From Aestuariibaculum lutulentum (GTDB taxonomy: Bacteria > Bacteroidota > Bacteroidia > Flavobacteriales > Flavobacteriaceae): a stretch of DNA of 64,000 bases. This document shows positions 18,115-26,419 of the stretch, one piece after another. The translations under genes were made by a program, and so were the position numbers. The notes under the pieces were generated by a model, which saw only the letters and a list, made by a program, of their open reading frames with translations, did not search any database and was not told the origin of the DNA. The DNA lies in contig NZ_CP136709.1 in NCBI RefSeq assembly GCF_032926325.1, positions 2,946,501-3,010,500 on the forward strand, given 5' to 3'. Each line of letters begins with the position of its first letter. Position 1 is the stretch's first letter.

Positions 18115-18624
18115 TTAAAATACCCATTTTCCTTGAACTTTAAGTACTTGTTCGATAACATCACGAACAGCGCCTTCGCCACCCTTTTTGTGAGAAATGT
18201 ATTTTGAAACGCTTTTTATTTCGGGAACAGCATCTTGCGGACAAGTAGGTAAACCAACCAATTGCATTACAGCGTGATCTGGAATGTCATCACCCATATA
18301 AAGTACATTTTCAGGTTTTATGTTGTTTTCCTGAGTGTAGTTTGTAAATTTTTCGGCTTTATTGCTGGCATTCAGAAAAACAGGATTAACACCTAAAGCT
18401 TCTAATCTAACTTTTACACCTTCGTTTTGTCCAGCGGAAATAATAGCTACGTTGTAACCAGCATTTACAGCAAATTTAAGAGCAAAACCATCTCGAACAT
18501 TCATGGTTCTTAATAATTCACCTGTTGTGGTCACATTTAAAGAACCATCGGTTAAAACACCGTCAACGTCAAAAATAAAGGTTGTTATGTGTTGTAAATA
18601 CTCTTTATAGCTTTTTTCTTCCAT
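18115..18624 (-). CDS. kdsC: KdsC-type HAD-IIIA phosphatase
   Basis: Haloacid dehalogenase-family phosphatase of 169 aa without a cap domain, matching 3-deoxy-D-manno-octulosonate 8-phosphate phosphatase, an LPS core precursor enzyme. Motif I FDVDGVLTDGS (residues 18-28, nucleophile Asp), motif III lysine in the NASNKAEKF region, motif IV GDDIPDHAVM (about 111-120). It overlaps the end of the DUF2520 gene by 20 bp. KdsC is the best call, but related enzymes act on sialic-acid phosphates. Confidence 0.87.
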   Translation of the reverse strand: MEEKSYKEYLQHITTFIFDVDGVLTDGSLNVTTTGELLRTMNVRDGFALKFAVNAGYNVAIISAGQNEGVKVRLEALGVNPVFLNASNKAEKFTNYTQENNIKPENVLYMGDDIPDHAVMQLVGLPTCPQDAVPEIKSVSKYISHKKGGEGAVRDVIEQVLKVQGKWVF

Positions 18625-19372
18625 GGGTATGTTGAATTGATTTTGTCAGCAAATCATAAATGTCTTTATGATGCCTATTTGTTAAAAGTTTTGCGTGTTT
18701 GTTTAATGTTTTTTTGTCGTTGCGTTTTGCCGGCCCGGTTTGCGCCACATATGGTGATAAATCCTGTACCTTTTTAGCAGTTTCTAAAATAAGAGGTTTT
18801 AACATTTCGAATTCGGCGCCTTCGCTTTCAGTTATTTCGTGCGCTACCCGGTAAAGCTGATTCGTAAAGTTATTTACAAATACAGCGGCTAAGTGTAACA
18901 CTTTACGCTGATCGCTGTTTACTTTTTTAGAAGGACTTCCTAAAGCAATGGCTATATCTTTCAATAAGTGATAATCTTCACTTTTAATAGCTTCGATACA
19001 GAAAGGTACATTAGCAAAATCTATTTTAGCCGATTTGCTAAAACTTTGTAATGGGTAAAATACACCCTGACGATTTTTTTTATCGATGTCACTAATTTTA
19101 ACCGTTCCCGAAGTGTGAACAACTAATCGGTTTTCAAAAGATAGTTTTTTTGTCAATCCTTTTACAGCATCGTCACTAACTGAAATAATATACACATCGG
19201 CTTCTACAAGTTGCGATAAATCATCGGTAATAGAAACCTCATTTTTATACGCATTAATAGCTTCTATATTACGATTATACCATTGTGTAACCTTAACGTC
19301 ACCGGTTATTTTAAAGGCTTTGTATAAATGTGTGGCCACATTGCCAGCACCAAGAATTACTACTGAAATCAT
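18605..19372 (-). CDS. Rossmann-like DUF2520 protein
   Basis: A 255-aa protein with an F420-dependent NADP-reductase-like Rossmann domain (SVVILGAGNVATHLYKAF at the N-terminus; VYIISVSDDAVKGLTKKL; LVVHTSGTV) and the DUF2520 helical domain (about 120-250, with LAAVFVNNFTNQLYRVAHEI). Reaction unknown; ketopantoate reductase-like chemistry has been suggested for the fold. First gene of the minus-strand block that ends with corA. Its start is 50 bp from the divergent globin gene. Confidence 0.85.
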   Translation of the reverse strand: MISVVILGAGNVATHLYKAFKITGDVKVTQWYNRNIEAINAYKNEVSITDDLSQLVEADVYIISVSDDAVKGLTKKLSFENRLVVHTSGTVKISDIDKKNRQGVFYPLQSFSKSAKIDFANVPFCIEAIKSEDYHLLKDIAIALGSPSKKVNSDQRKVLHLAAVFVNNFTNQLYRVAHEITESEGAEFEMLKPLILETAKKVQDLSPYVAQTGPAKRNDKKTLNKHAKLLTNRHHKDIYDLLTKSIQHTHGRKKL

Positions 19373-19417
19373 ATGGCAAAAATAGAGAATATTGGGCGAT
19401 ATAAAAACCTAAAGCTA

Positions 19418-19425
19418 TATCTTTG
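19418..19425 (+). promoter_or_regulatory. -7 element of the truncated globin gene
   Basis: TATCTTTG matches the Bacteroidota -7 consensus TAnnTTTG exactly. It ends only 6 bp before the ATG at 19432, so transcription should begin at or next to the start codon. The -33 element is weak (TTG at 19392-19394). Confidence 0.55.
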
Positions 19426-19431
19426 TTTTCT

Positions 19432-19824
19432 ATGACTAAAAAAGATATCACCACCCGCGAAGATGTTTATTTATTGGTCTCGTCGTTTTACGATAAAATA
19501 AGAAAAGATGTTGTTTTAGGACCATTTTTTAATGCTGTTATCACCGACTGGGAGACGCATATTGAAAAACTAACCACTTTTTGGGAATCGAGTTTGTTCT
19601 TAAAGACTAAATATTTAGGTAATCCGTTAGAGGTACACGTAAAAGTTGATCAGGAGAATAATCATTCGATTACCGATGTACATTTCGGACTATGGTTAAA
19701 TCTTTGGTTTCAAACCATCGATGAACTTTTTCAAGGAGATTATGCTGAAAATGCTAAACGACGTGCCAGAAAAATGGGAACGTTTCTTTACATGGAAATT
19801 TTTAAAGCACGCCAATCTGAGTGA
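19432..19824 (+). CDS. Group III truncated haemoglobin
   Basis: Small globin (130 aa) of the 2-on-2 class, group III: KDITTREDVYLLVSSFYDKIRKDVVLGPFFN at the N-terminus, and a proximal histidine region VHFGLWLNLWFQTIDELFQG. Members bind O2, NO or peroxide haem ligands. I use the ATG at 19432; a TTG nine bases earlier lies inside the -7 promoter element and is unlikely. Single gene between the divergent DUF2520 operon and ccsBA. Function unproven; NO or redox stress is likely. Confidence 0.87.
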   Translation: MTKKDITTREDVYLLVSSFYDKIRKDVVLGPFFNAVITDWETHIEKLTTFWESSLFLKTKYLGNPLEVHVKVDQENNHSITDVHFGLWLNLWFQTIDELFQGDYAENAKRRARKMGTFLYMEIFKARQSE

Positions 19825-19922
19825 TCGTTCACCTTAAATTATAAATTAAGTTGCCTTTTAAACATTAGGATTTGATTAACAATTCTTTCCAATTTTAACA
19901 ATTTTAAGTTAATTGAAATACT

Positions 19923-19930
19923 TAAATTTG
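19923..19930 (+). promoter_or_regulatory. -7 element of ccsBA
   Basis: TAAATTTG is an exact TAnnTTTG match followed by CAC, 26 bp before the ccsBA ATG. The -33 position holds only a T-rich partial match (TTTT at 19902-19905). Confidence 0.6.
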
Positions 19931-19956
19931 CACGACCTCAAAAAAGGGTACCAATT

Positions 19957-22900
19957 ATGCAAAATAAACTCTCCAAAATTCTTTTTTCAACACGCCTAAC
20001 ATCTGTTTTATTTATCGCTTTTGCCGCAGCTATGGCAACAGGTACGTTTTTAGATGCCGGACAAGATACATCACCAACAGCATATACCAGAAATTTAATT
20101 TATGATACCTGGTGGTTTGAGGCTATTATGGTGCTTTTTGTTATCAATTTTTTTGGTAATATTTTCAGATATCGTTTGCATAAAAAAGAAAAGTGGGCCA
20201 CCTTATTACTACATTTGGCGTTTATTTTTATCATTATTGGTGCAGGAATAACGCGTTACATTAGTTTTGAAGGTATGATGGCGATTAGAGAAGGAGAAAC
20301 AGAGAATGCCTTCTTGTCGAGAGAAACATACATCACGACTTACATTGATGGTGATTACGAAATTGATGGTGTGCCACAACGTTTACCTTTAGAACACAAA
20401 GTTGATTTTTCAGGTCGATTAGATAACGATTTTAAAGTTGAAACGCGTTACGACCAGCAACCTGTAACCATAGAATTAGAGAAATTCGTAAAAGGCGCCG
20501 AAGAAGATATTGTACCAACTGAAGATGGTGAAGAATACTTGAAAATTGTTGAAGCCGGAGGCGGTGCGCCACACAATCACTTTTTAAAGGTTGGTGAGAT
20601 ACAAAGTATTCACAGTGTATTGTTTGCTTTAAATAAGCCAACACCCGGAGCAATTAATATTACTTACCAAGACGGAAAATTAAATATACAATCGCCATTT
20701 GAAGGCGAATACATGGTTATGGCTACTATGGCTCAGGGGAAATTGGTTAAAGACAGCCTGCAGCCATTAATGTTGCGTTCGCGTTATGTGATTGGCGATA
20801 TGCAAATGGTGTTTCCTAAGCCGATAGTAAAAGGTGAGTTTGATGTGGTTCAGAAATCTCAAATGCTGAAAAATGATTCAGATGGAGTGGTTTTAAAAGT
20901 CACAACAGGCGGAGAAACCAAACGCGTTGGTTTGTTAGGCGGAAAAGGGATGAATAATGCTTTCAAGCAAATCAAAATTGGAGGTCTTGATTTTGCTTTT
21001 AAATACGGGTCTAAAGTTTTGGAATTACCTTTTTCAATTAAATTGAATGATTTTGAAGCCGAAAAATTCCCAGGGTCGAATGTAAACTCAGCCTATTCAA
21101 GTAAAGTTACTGTTATCGATGAGCAGGAAGGTAACTTCGATTATAAAATTTTCATGAATAACATTCTTGATCATCGTGGTTATCGTTTCTTTCAATCGAG
21201 TTTTGATCCCGATGAAAAAGGAACCATACTTTCTGTAAACCATGATTACTGGGGAACATTACTAACGTACATTGGCTATTTCTTATTATATGCCGGATTA
21301 TTAGCCATATTATTTGTTAAAGGGTCGCGTTTTGGAGAATTAAAAGTCATGCTTGAAAAAGTAAAAGCTAAAAAAGCAAAAATGCTAAGTGTTGTTGTAT
21401 TGCTTTTTGGACTTTCGACGTTTGCGCAAACCCATTCAGAGCACGATGGTCACGATCATACCAAGCCTTCTAAATCGCAAATAGATTCTATTTTAGCGGC
21501 CAATATAACGCCAAAAGATGTCGCCGATGAATTTGGTCATTTAGTCATTCAGGATGTTGGTGGACGAATGATGCCAGTGAATACGTATGCTTCTGAAATG
21601 TTGCGTAAATTAAGTAAAAGTGATACTTACGAAGGTTTTGATGCCAATCAGGTATTTTTATCTATTCAGGAAAGTCCAACACTTTGGTACAATGTTCCTG
21701 TTATTTATTTACGCCCCATGGAAACCGATTCATTACGAAGCATTATTGGTGTTAGTAAGGAAGGGAAACATTTTGCGTTGATCGATTTTTTAAATGAAGA
21801 TGGAACCTATAAATTAGAGCCTTATTTAGATGATGCTTACAGTGTAGCTGTACCAAATGGGTATCAGAAAAAAATAAAGGAAACCGACGAGCGTGTTCGT
21901 TTATTATTCAATACTATAGAAGGAGCTTCATTAAAGATTTTCCCAATTCCAAACGATGCAAATAATAAATGGGTATCGGCTTACGATTATAAATTCGGAA
22001 ATTATAAAATTCAGGATTCACTGTATTCTAATTTTGTTAGAAATGGTTTCAGAGCCTATTTGTTTACGCTAAATCAGTCAAAGCAATCCGGAGATTTTTC
22101 AGAAGCATCAAAATTATTAGAAGCCTTTAAGAAAACACAGCATCAGTATGGCGGTTCTGTCATGCTAAGCGATAAAAAAATAAAAACCGAAATATTATAC
22201 AATAAATACGATGTATTTAAAAAGCTGTTTAGCTGGTATATGTATGCAGGGTCTTTGCTGTTTATCTTATTGATTGTTCAGATTTTTAAAGAAAAAAACA
22301 AAGCTTTAAATATATCGGTAACGGTATTTAAATTCATTATTCTTGGCCTGTTTTTATTGCATACGTCAGGATTAATTGCGCGTTGGTATATTTCGGGGCA
22401 TGCCCCTTGGAGTGATGCTTACGAGTCTATGATTTATGTCGCTTGGGCAACCATGTTTTTCGGATTGGCTTTTGGAAGAAAAAGCGATTTAACTTTGGCG
22501 TCAACCGCTTTTGTAACGTCAATGATTTTAATGGTAGCGCACTGGAACTGGATGGATCCGGCCATTGCTAACCTTCAGCCCGTATTAAATAGTTACTGGT
22601 TAATGATTCACGTGGCGGTTATCGTAGCAAGTTACGGTCCGTTTACGTTGGGAATGATTTTAGGTGTGGTATCATTATTATTAATGATTTTCACCAACGA
22701 AAAGAATAAAAAGAAACTCGATTTAAATATTCAGGAGCTTACCATAATTAACGAAATGGCTTTAACCGTTGGTTTAACCATGCTTACTATAGGAAACTTT
22801 TTAGGAGGTATGTGGGCTAACGAAAGCTGGGGGCGCTACTGGGGCTGGGATCCTAAAGAAACCTGGGCATTAATTAGTATTATGGTGTATGCCTTTGTTA

Positions 22901-23139
22901 TTCACATGCGTTTGGTACCGGGATTACGCGGACGCTGGTTTTATAACTTAATGTCTATTGTGGCCTTTGCAAGTATTATGATGACGTATTTTGGTGTGAA
23001 TTTCTACTTGGCGGGATTACATAGTTACGCCAGCGGAGATCAGATTGTAAGCTTGAAATTTATAGGCATTGCTTGTGCAATTGTAGCCGTTTTAGGATTC
23101 TTCGCTTACCGCGGATACAGTAAATATTACAAAAAATAA
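19957..23139 (+). CDS. ccsBA: Fused cytochrome c maturation protein CcsB-CcsA (ResB-ResC)
   Basis: System II cytochrome c synthase: exports haem and attaches it to apocytochrome c outside the membrane. The 1060 aa combine a ResB/CcsB half (N-terminal spans such as WWFEAIMVLFVINFFGNIF, a large periplasmic domain about 110-430, a span near 435-455) with a CcsA half. The haem-handling WWD segment WANESWGRYWGWDPKETWAL is at about 951-970, and conserved His residues (LLHTSGLIARWY, LMIHVAVIVASYG) flank it. Transcribed alone from the TAnnTTTG promoter and closed by a hairpin at 23169. It would serve the dihaem cytochrome at 54.9-56 kb. Confidence 0.92.
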   Translation: MQNKLSKILFSTRLTSVLFIAFAAAMATGTFLDAGQDTSPTAYTRNLIYDTWWFEAIMVLFVINFFGNIFRYRLHKKEKWATLLLHLAFIFIIIGAGITRYISFEGMMAIREGETENAFLSRETYITTYIDGDYEIDGVPQRLPLEHKVDFSGRLDNDFKVETRYDQQPVTIELEKFVKGAEEDIVPTEDGEEYLKIVEAGGGAPHNHFLKVGEIQSIHSVLFALNKPTPGAINITYQDGKLNIQSPFEGEYMVMATMAQGKLVKDSLQPLMLRSRYVIGDMQMVFPKPIVKGEFDVVQKSQMLKNDSDGVVLKVTTGGETKRVGLLGGKGMNNAFKQIKIGGLDFAFKYGSKVLELPFSIKLNDFEAEKFPGSNVNSAYSSKVTVIDEQEGNFDYKIFMNNILDHRGYRFFQSSFDPDEKGTILSVNHDYWGTLLTYIGYFLLYAGLLAILFVKGSRFGELKVMLEKVKAKKAKMLSVVVLLFGLSTFAQTHSEHDGHDHTKPSKSQIDSILAANITPKDVADEFGHLVIQDVGGRMMPVNTYASEMLRKLSKSDTYEGFDANQVFLSIQESPTLWYNVPVIYLRPMETDSLRSIIGVSKEGKHFALIDFLNEDGTYKLEPYLDDAYSVAVPNGYQKKIKETDERVRLLFNTIEGASLKIFPIPNDANNKWVSAYDYKFGNYKIQDSLYSNFVRNGFRAYLFTLNQSKQSGDFSEASKLLEAFKKTQHQYGGSVMLSDKKIKTEILYNKYDVFKKLFSWYMYAGSLLFILLIVQIFKEKNKALNISVTVFKFIILGLFLLHTSGLIARWYISGHAPWSDAYESMIYVAWATMFFGLAFGRKSDLTLASTAFVTSMILMVAHWNWMDPAIANLQPVLNSYWLMIHVAVIVASYGPFTLGMILGVVSLLLMIFTNEKNKKKLDLNIQELTIINEMALTVGLTMLTIGNFLGGMWANESWGRYWGWDPKETWALISIMVYAFVIHMRLVPGLRGRWFYNLMSIVAFASIMMTYFGVNFYLAGLHSYASGDQIVSLKFIGIACAIVAVLGFFAYRGYSKYYKK

Positions 23140-23168
23140 AGGTTTTAAGACCAATTTATAAGCTATTA

Positions 23169-23205
23169 ATCTTGCTAACGTGCTTTTATGTTAGCAAGAT
23201 TTTTT
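23169..23205 (+). terminator. Intrinsic terminator after ccsBA
   Basis: An 11-bp perfect stem ATCTTGCTAAC / GTTAGCAAGAT, a 10-base loop, then TTTTT. It separates ccsBA from mscL. Confidence 0.85.
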
Positions 23206-23242
23206 AGTTTTAAAGTGAACGTAATATTTAAAATGTGAACTT

Positions 23243-23689
23243 ATGAAGAAATTGTTTTTAGAATTCAAAGAGTTTGCCGTTAAAGGCAATATGATGGATA
23301 TGGCTGTCGGAATAATTATCGGGGCAGCTTTCAATAAAATTATTGATGTACTGGTGAAACAAGTATTTTTACCACCATTGTCGTTATTAACTAATGGCGT
23401 CAATTTTCACGATAAACGCATCATTTTAAAAGAAGCGGTTTTAGATGCATCAGGAAAAATTATAACCGATGAAGTCGCTATAGGTTATGGTATTTTAGGG
23501 GAAACATTAATCGATTTTTTAATTGTGTCGTTTACCATTTTTATGGTTGTTAAATTTATGAATCGCCTAAGAAACAAATCGCAGGATGTAGAAGATAAAA
23601 CCGTTACTACTCCAAAAGATATTGAGCTTTTAACCAAGCTAACAACGTTGATGGAAGAGCAGAATAATTTAATGAAATCAAAAAAATAA
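23243..23689 (+). CDS. mscL: Large-conductance mechanosensitive channel MscL
   Basis: Pentameric tension-gated channel (148 aa). N-terminal amphipathic helix KKLFLEFKEFAVKGNMMDMAVGIIIGAAFNKII (split here by the conserved glycines of TM1), a periplasmic loop, TM2 (LIDFLIVSFTIFMVVKFMN, about 91-109) and a charged C-terminal helix. Normal length for the family. It is followed one base later by the small basic-protein gene, so both may share a transcript. Confidence 0.95.
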   Translation: MKKLFLEFKEFAVKGNMMDMAVGIIIGAAFNKIIDVLVKQVFLPPLSLLTNGVNFHDKRIILKEAVLDASGKIITDEVAIGYGILGETLIDFLIVSFTIFMVVKFMNRLRNKSQDVEDKTVTTPKDIELLTKLTTLMEEQNNLMKSKK

Positions 23690-23690
23690 T

Positions 23691-23861
23691 ATGGCAAAAA
23701 CAGGTCGCGATAAAAACACAAAAAATAAAGCCAAACATTCCAGATTGGTCGATCAAAAAAAGAATAAAAAACGCAAAGAAGCTGAATTACGAAAAGAGCG
23801 CCTTAAAGCTTTGAAGCAAAAAATTAAAGAAAGTAAAGATGATGGTAATGATGAGGTGTAA
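23691..23861 (+). CDS. 56-aa highly basic protein
   Basis: ATG 23691-23693 to TAA 23859-23861, one base after the mscL stop. About 40% of residues are Lys or Arg (GRDKNTKNKAKHSRL, then KKNKKRKEAELRKERLKALK), with an acidic C-terminal tip (DDGNDEV). The middle is probably one long helix. No family recognised; the composition suggests nucleic acid or ribosome binding. Coding potential is supported by tight coupling to mscL and an uninterrupted frame, but the evidence is modest. Confidence 0.6.
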   Translation: MAKTGRDKNTKNKAKHSRLVDQKKNKKRKEAELRKERLKALKQKIKESKDDGNDEV

Positions 23862-23911
23862 ACTTCTAAATTAATTTCGACCAATTAAGGAACTAACTAA
23901 AACTGATTGTT

Positions 23912-24334
23912 ATGAAACGTCCTTATTTGTTTGGTTTTATTTTATTATTGTTAATTATGTCTTGTTCAACTTCCGATGATTCTGAAATGTTATCAGAAGA
24001 AAATATGGAAATGGAGGAGATGTCTTCAGTCGAAGTTGCTTACTCTGGAAATTTTATTTCTAGTGCTCATCCTACTTCAGGAAAGGTAACTATTGATAAA
24101 GATAAAAAAATAGTATCCTTTACTAATTTCAAAACCGATTCTGGTCCAGGTCTGGAAGTTTATCTTGCAACAGATACATCGGCGTCCAGTTATATTTCAT
24201 TAGGTGCTTTAAAAGGTATTGAAGGAAATTACGAATATAACTTACCCGATAATATAGACTATAATCAATACAATCATGTTATCATATGGTGTGTTCCGTT
24301 TTCAGTAAACTTTGGTTATGCGGTACTAAATTAA
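23912..24334 (+). CDS. DM13-domain lipoprotein
   Basis: A 140-aa lipoprotein: the signal sequence ends in LIMSC, giving a lipidated cysteine at residue 18, then an acidic linker (SEENMEMEEMSS) and a DM13 domain (about 43-140) with SGKVTIDKDKKIVSFTNF, GPGLEVYLATD and the conserved cysteine in VIIWCVPFSVNFGYA. DM13 domains are proposed to take part in redox or electron transfer through that cysteine. Stop overlaps the convergent HAD gene by 9 bp. Confidence 0.85.
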   Translation: MKRPYLFGFILLLLIMSCSTSDDSEMLSEENMEMEEMSSVEVAYSGNFISSAHPTSGKVTIDKDKKIVSFTNFKTDSGPGLEVYLATDTSASSYISLGALKGIEGNYEYNLPDNIDYNQYNHVIIWCVPFSVNFGYAVLN

Positions 24335-24982
24335 GTTTTTTACCCGATCATAAGGAATTTCACTAAAGCACTTTATTACTAAATCGGCTTTACTGTAATC
24401 CTGATTTTTGGAATGCTTACTGTCGTAACCTGTACAGAAAATACCTGCCCCTTTAGCGGCTTCAATACCATTTGTAGAATCTTCAATAACCATACATTCG
24501 TGAGCTTTGAATCCTGAAGCTTCGGTAGCTTTAATAAAAATTTCAGGATGCGGTTTAGAAGCTTTTAAATTGGCACCGCTTAATTTCGCTTTGAAATATT
24601 GGTTCAAATCAAAACGTTTAAAAATACGCTCGATATTAGGCATGGAAGCTGAAGAACCAAGAACCAAAGTCAGTCCGTTAGCGTGATAATCTTTTATCAG
24701 ATTCAAAACGCCATCGATTAAATCGAAATCTTTATCGTTATCGAAAATATATTCGTAATGTTTCCTTTTTATGCTAACTAAAGTTTCTGGTGTTTCATTT
24801 AAATTAAAAGTTTCACATACCTGTTTGCAGACATTAAGGGTGGATTTTCCGGTAAAGGATTCATAAAGTTCAGCAGAAACCTTCACGTTTACATCTTCAA
24901 ACATTTTATGGTAAGCCTTGTAGTGTAGGGGTTCACTATCAATTATAACGCCATCCATATCAAAAATTACAGCCTTTAACAT
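24326..24982 (-). CDS. HAD-superfamily sugar phosphatase / beta-phosphoglucomutase-like
   Basis: HAD subfamily IA hydrolase of 218 aa. Motif I FDMDGVIIDSEPLHYKAY (residues 7-24, Asp nucleophile and Asp acid/base), a helical cap, motif II GSSAS (about 115), motif III KASKPHPEIF (about 142) and motif IV VIEDSTNGIEAA (about 165). The DSEPLH sequence after motif I is typical of beta-phosphoglucomutase and 2-deoxyglucose-6-phosphatase-like enzymes. Substrate unknown. Divergent from the RuBisCO-like operon, 174 bp apart. Confidence 0.87.
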   Translation of the reverse strand: MLKAVIFDMDGVIIDSEPLHYKAYHKMFEDVNVKVSAELYESFTGKSTLNVCKQVCETFNLNETPETLVSIKRKHYEYIFDNDKDFDLIDGVLNLIKDYHANGLTLVLGSSASMPNIERIFKRFDLNQYFKAKLSGANLKASKPHPEIFIKATEASGFKAHECMVIEDSTNGIEAAKGAGIFCTGYDSKHSKNQDYSKADLVIKCFSEIPYDRVKNLI

Positions 24983-25156
24983 CGTTTTTTGCGCTAATAT
25001 AAAGATATACTATGATAGATGACTAAAAATGCGTATCTTTTATAGAATTTGCTAACGACCGATTTCGAAACAGGTTACAGCAGGATGGTATTAACAAAAA
25101 TTTGCGCCAATTTTACCTACAACCCTAATTAAATTAATTGATAGCTAATTATTTAA

Positions 25157-26419
25157 ATGGAAAGAATTTTTGCAACTTACCTTATAGAAACACCCTATGA
25201 GGTAGAACAAGCTGCCGCAGTTTTAGCGGGTGAGCAATCAAGTGGAACTTTTGTATCTGTTCCGGGAGAAACAGAAGAACTTCGAGCACGTTTTGCTGCA
25301 CGGGTAGAGCATATTGAATTATTGGATGAAGTCCCTACACCAAGTATGCCTGGGGATTTTTTGCCAGGTAAGATTTATAAGCAAGCGAAAGTTATAGTAT
25401 CTTGGTCCGTAGAGAATTTTGAATACAATATACCCGCATTAATTTCTACACTGCAGGGTAATTTGTATGAGCTTAGACAATTCACTGGTTTAAAATTGGA
25501 TGACTTTGAATTACCTAATTCTTATCGAGAACATTTTAGAGGTCCAAAATTTGGATTGCGCGGCACCAAAGAACTTGCTGGTGTGGGACCGAAGCGTCCT
25601 ATGGTAGGAACCATTATTAAGCCTAGTGTTGGATTGACACCTGATTATACTGCAGATTTAGTTAGAACATTGGCTGAAGCAGGTATTGATTTTATAAAAG
25701 ATGATGAGCTTTTAACATCATCAGCAAATTCGCCTTTTGCTGAACGTGTCGAAAAAGTCATGAGGGTGATTAATGAACACGCTGATAAAACCGGAAAGAA
25801 AATAATGTATGCCTTTAATATTACAGGCGATTGCAGAACCATGCAAACTAATTATGAAACGGTCGTAAATGCTGGTGGTACTTGTGCAATGGTAAGTGTA
25901 AATAGTGTGGGCTGGGCGGCTACAAAACAAATTTGCAATTGGGGAGGTTTATCGATTCATGGACACCGAAATGGATGGGGAATGCTCAACAGGCATCCTT
26001 TTTTAGGAATTAATTTCCCGGCATATAATAAAATTTGGCGATTAGCGGGTGTAGATCAAATGCATGTTAATGGTATTAAAAATAAATTCTGGGAGTCTGA
26101 TGATTCTGTGGTTCGTTCTATTAAATCTTGTCATAAACCATTTTTAAATAGTGAATCGGTTTTACCTGTGGTGTCTTCCGGACAATGGGGAGGACAAGCA
26201 TTTGAAACCTATGAGCGTACCAAATCAACAGATCTGTTATACATGGCAGGTGGTGGTATTATGGCTCATCCTTCAGGACCTGTGGGAGGAGTGAGTGCCT
26301 TACGTCAGGCCTGGAAGGCTGCTGTAAGCGGAATGACGTTAGAGCAGGCCGCTCAGGAATACAAGGAGTTTGGTGAATCTGTTTTAAAATTTGGAAGAAA
26401 AGAGGTTAATGCACAATAA
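25157..26419 (+). CDS. RuBisCO-like protein (form IV), probable 3-oxo-isoapionate-4-phosphate decarboxylase
   Basis: Form IV RuBisCO homologue (420 aa), not a CO2-fixing enzyme. N-terminal domain ATYLIETPYEVEQAAAVLAG; TIM barrel with the catalytic lysine in TIIKPSVGL (K155; the second lysine of KPK is serine), intact metal site FIKDDE (carbamate lysine K181, D183, E184), SIHGHRNGWG, MHVNGIKNKFWE and the phosphate loop GGGIMAHPSGP. The N-terminal AGEQSSGTF and VPGETEELRARF stretches and the next-door DUF1537 kinase resemble OiaX of D-apionate breakdown, which decarboxylates 3-oxo-isoapionate 4-phosphate to L-erythrulose 1-phosphate. The exact substrate is inferred. First gene of a four-gene operon. 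Confidence 0.85.
   Translation: MERIFATYLIETPYEVEQAAAVLAGEQSSGTFVSVPGETEELRARFAARVEHIELLDEVPTPSMPGDFLPGKIYKQAKVIVSWSVENFEYNIPALISTLQGNLYELRQFTGLKLDDFELPNSYREHFRGPKFGLRGTKELAGVGPKRPMVGTIIKPSVGLTPDYTADLVRTLAEAGIDFIKDDELLTSSANSPFAERVEKVMRVINEHADKTGKKIMYAFNITGDCRTMQTNYETVVNAGGTCAMVSVNSVGWAATKQICNWGGLSIHGHRNGWGMLNRHPFLGINFPAYNKIWRLAGVDQMHVNGIKNKFWESDDSVVRSIKSCHKPFLNSESVLPVVSSGQWGGQAFETYERTKSTDLLYMAGGGIMAHPSGPVGGVSALRQAWKAAVSGMTLEQAAQEYKEFGESVLKFGRKEVNAQ

Noticed and set aside
25157..26419. Carbon fixation by RuBisCO
   Set aside because: The protein is a form IV homologue lacking the second lysine of KPK, and no phosphoribulokinase is present in the window; context is sugar-acid breakdown.
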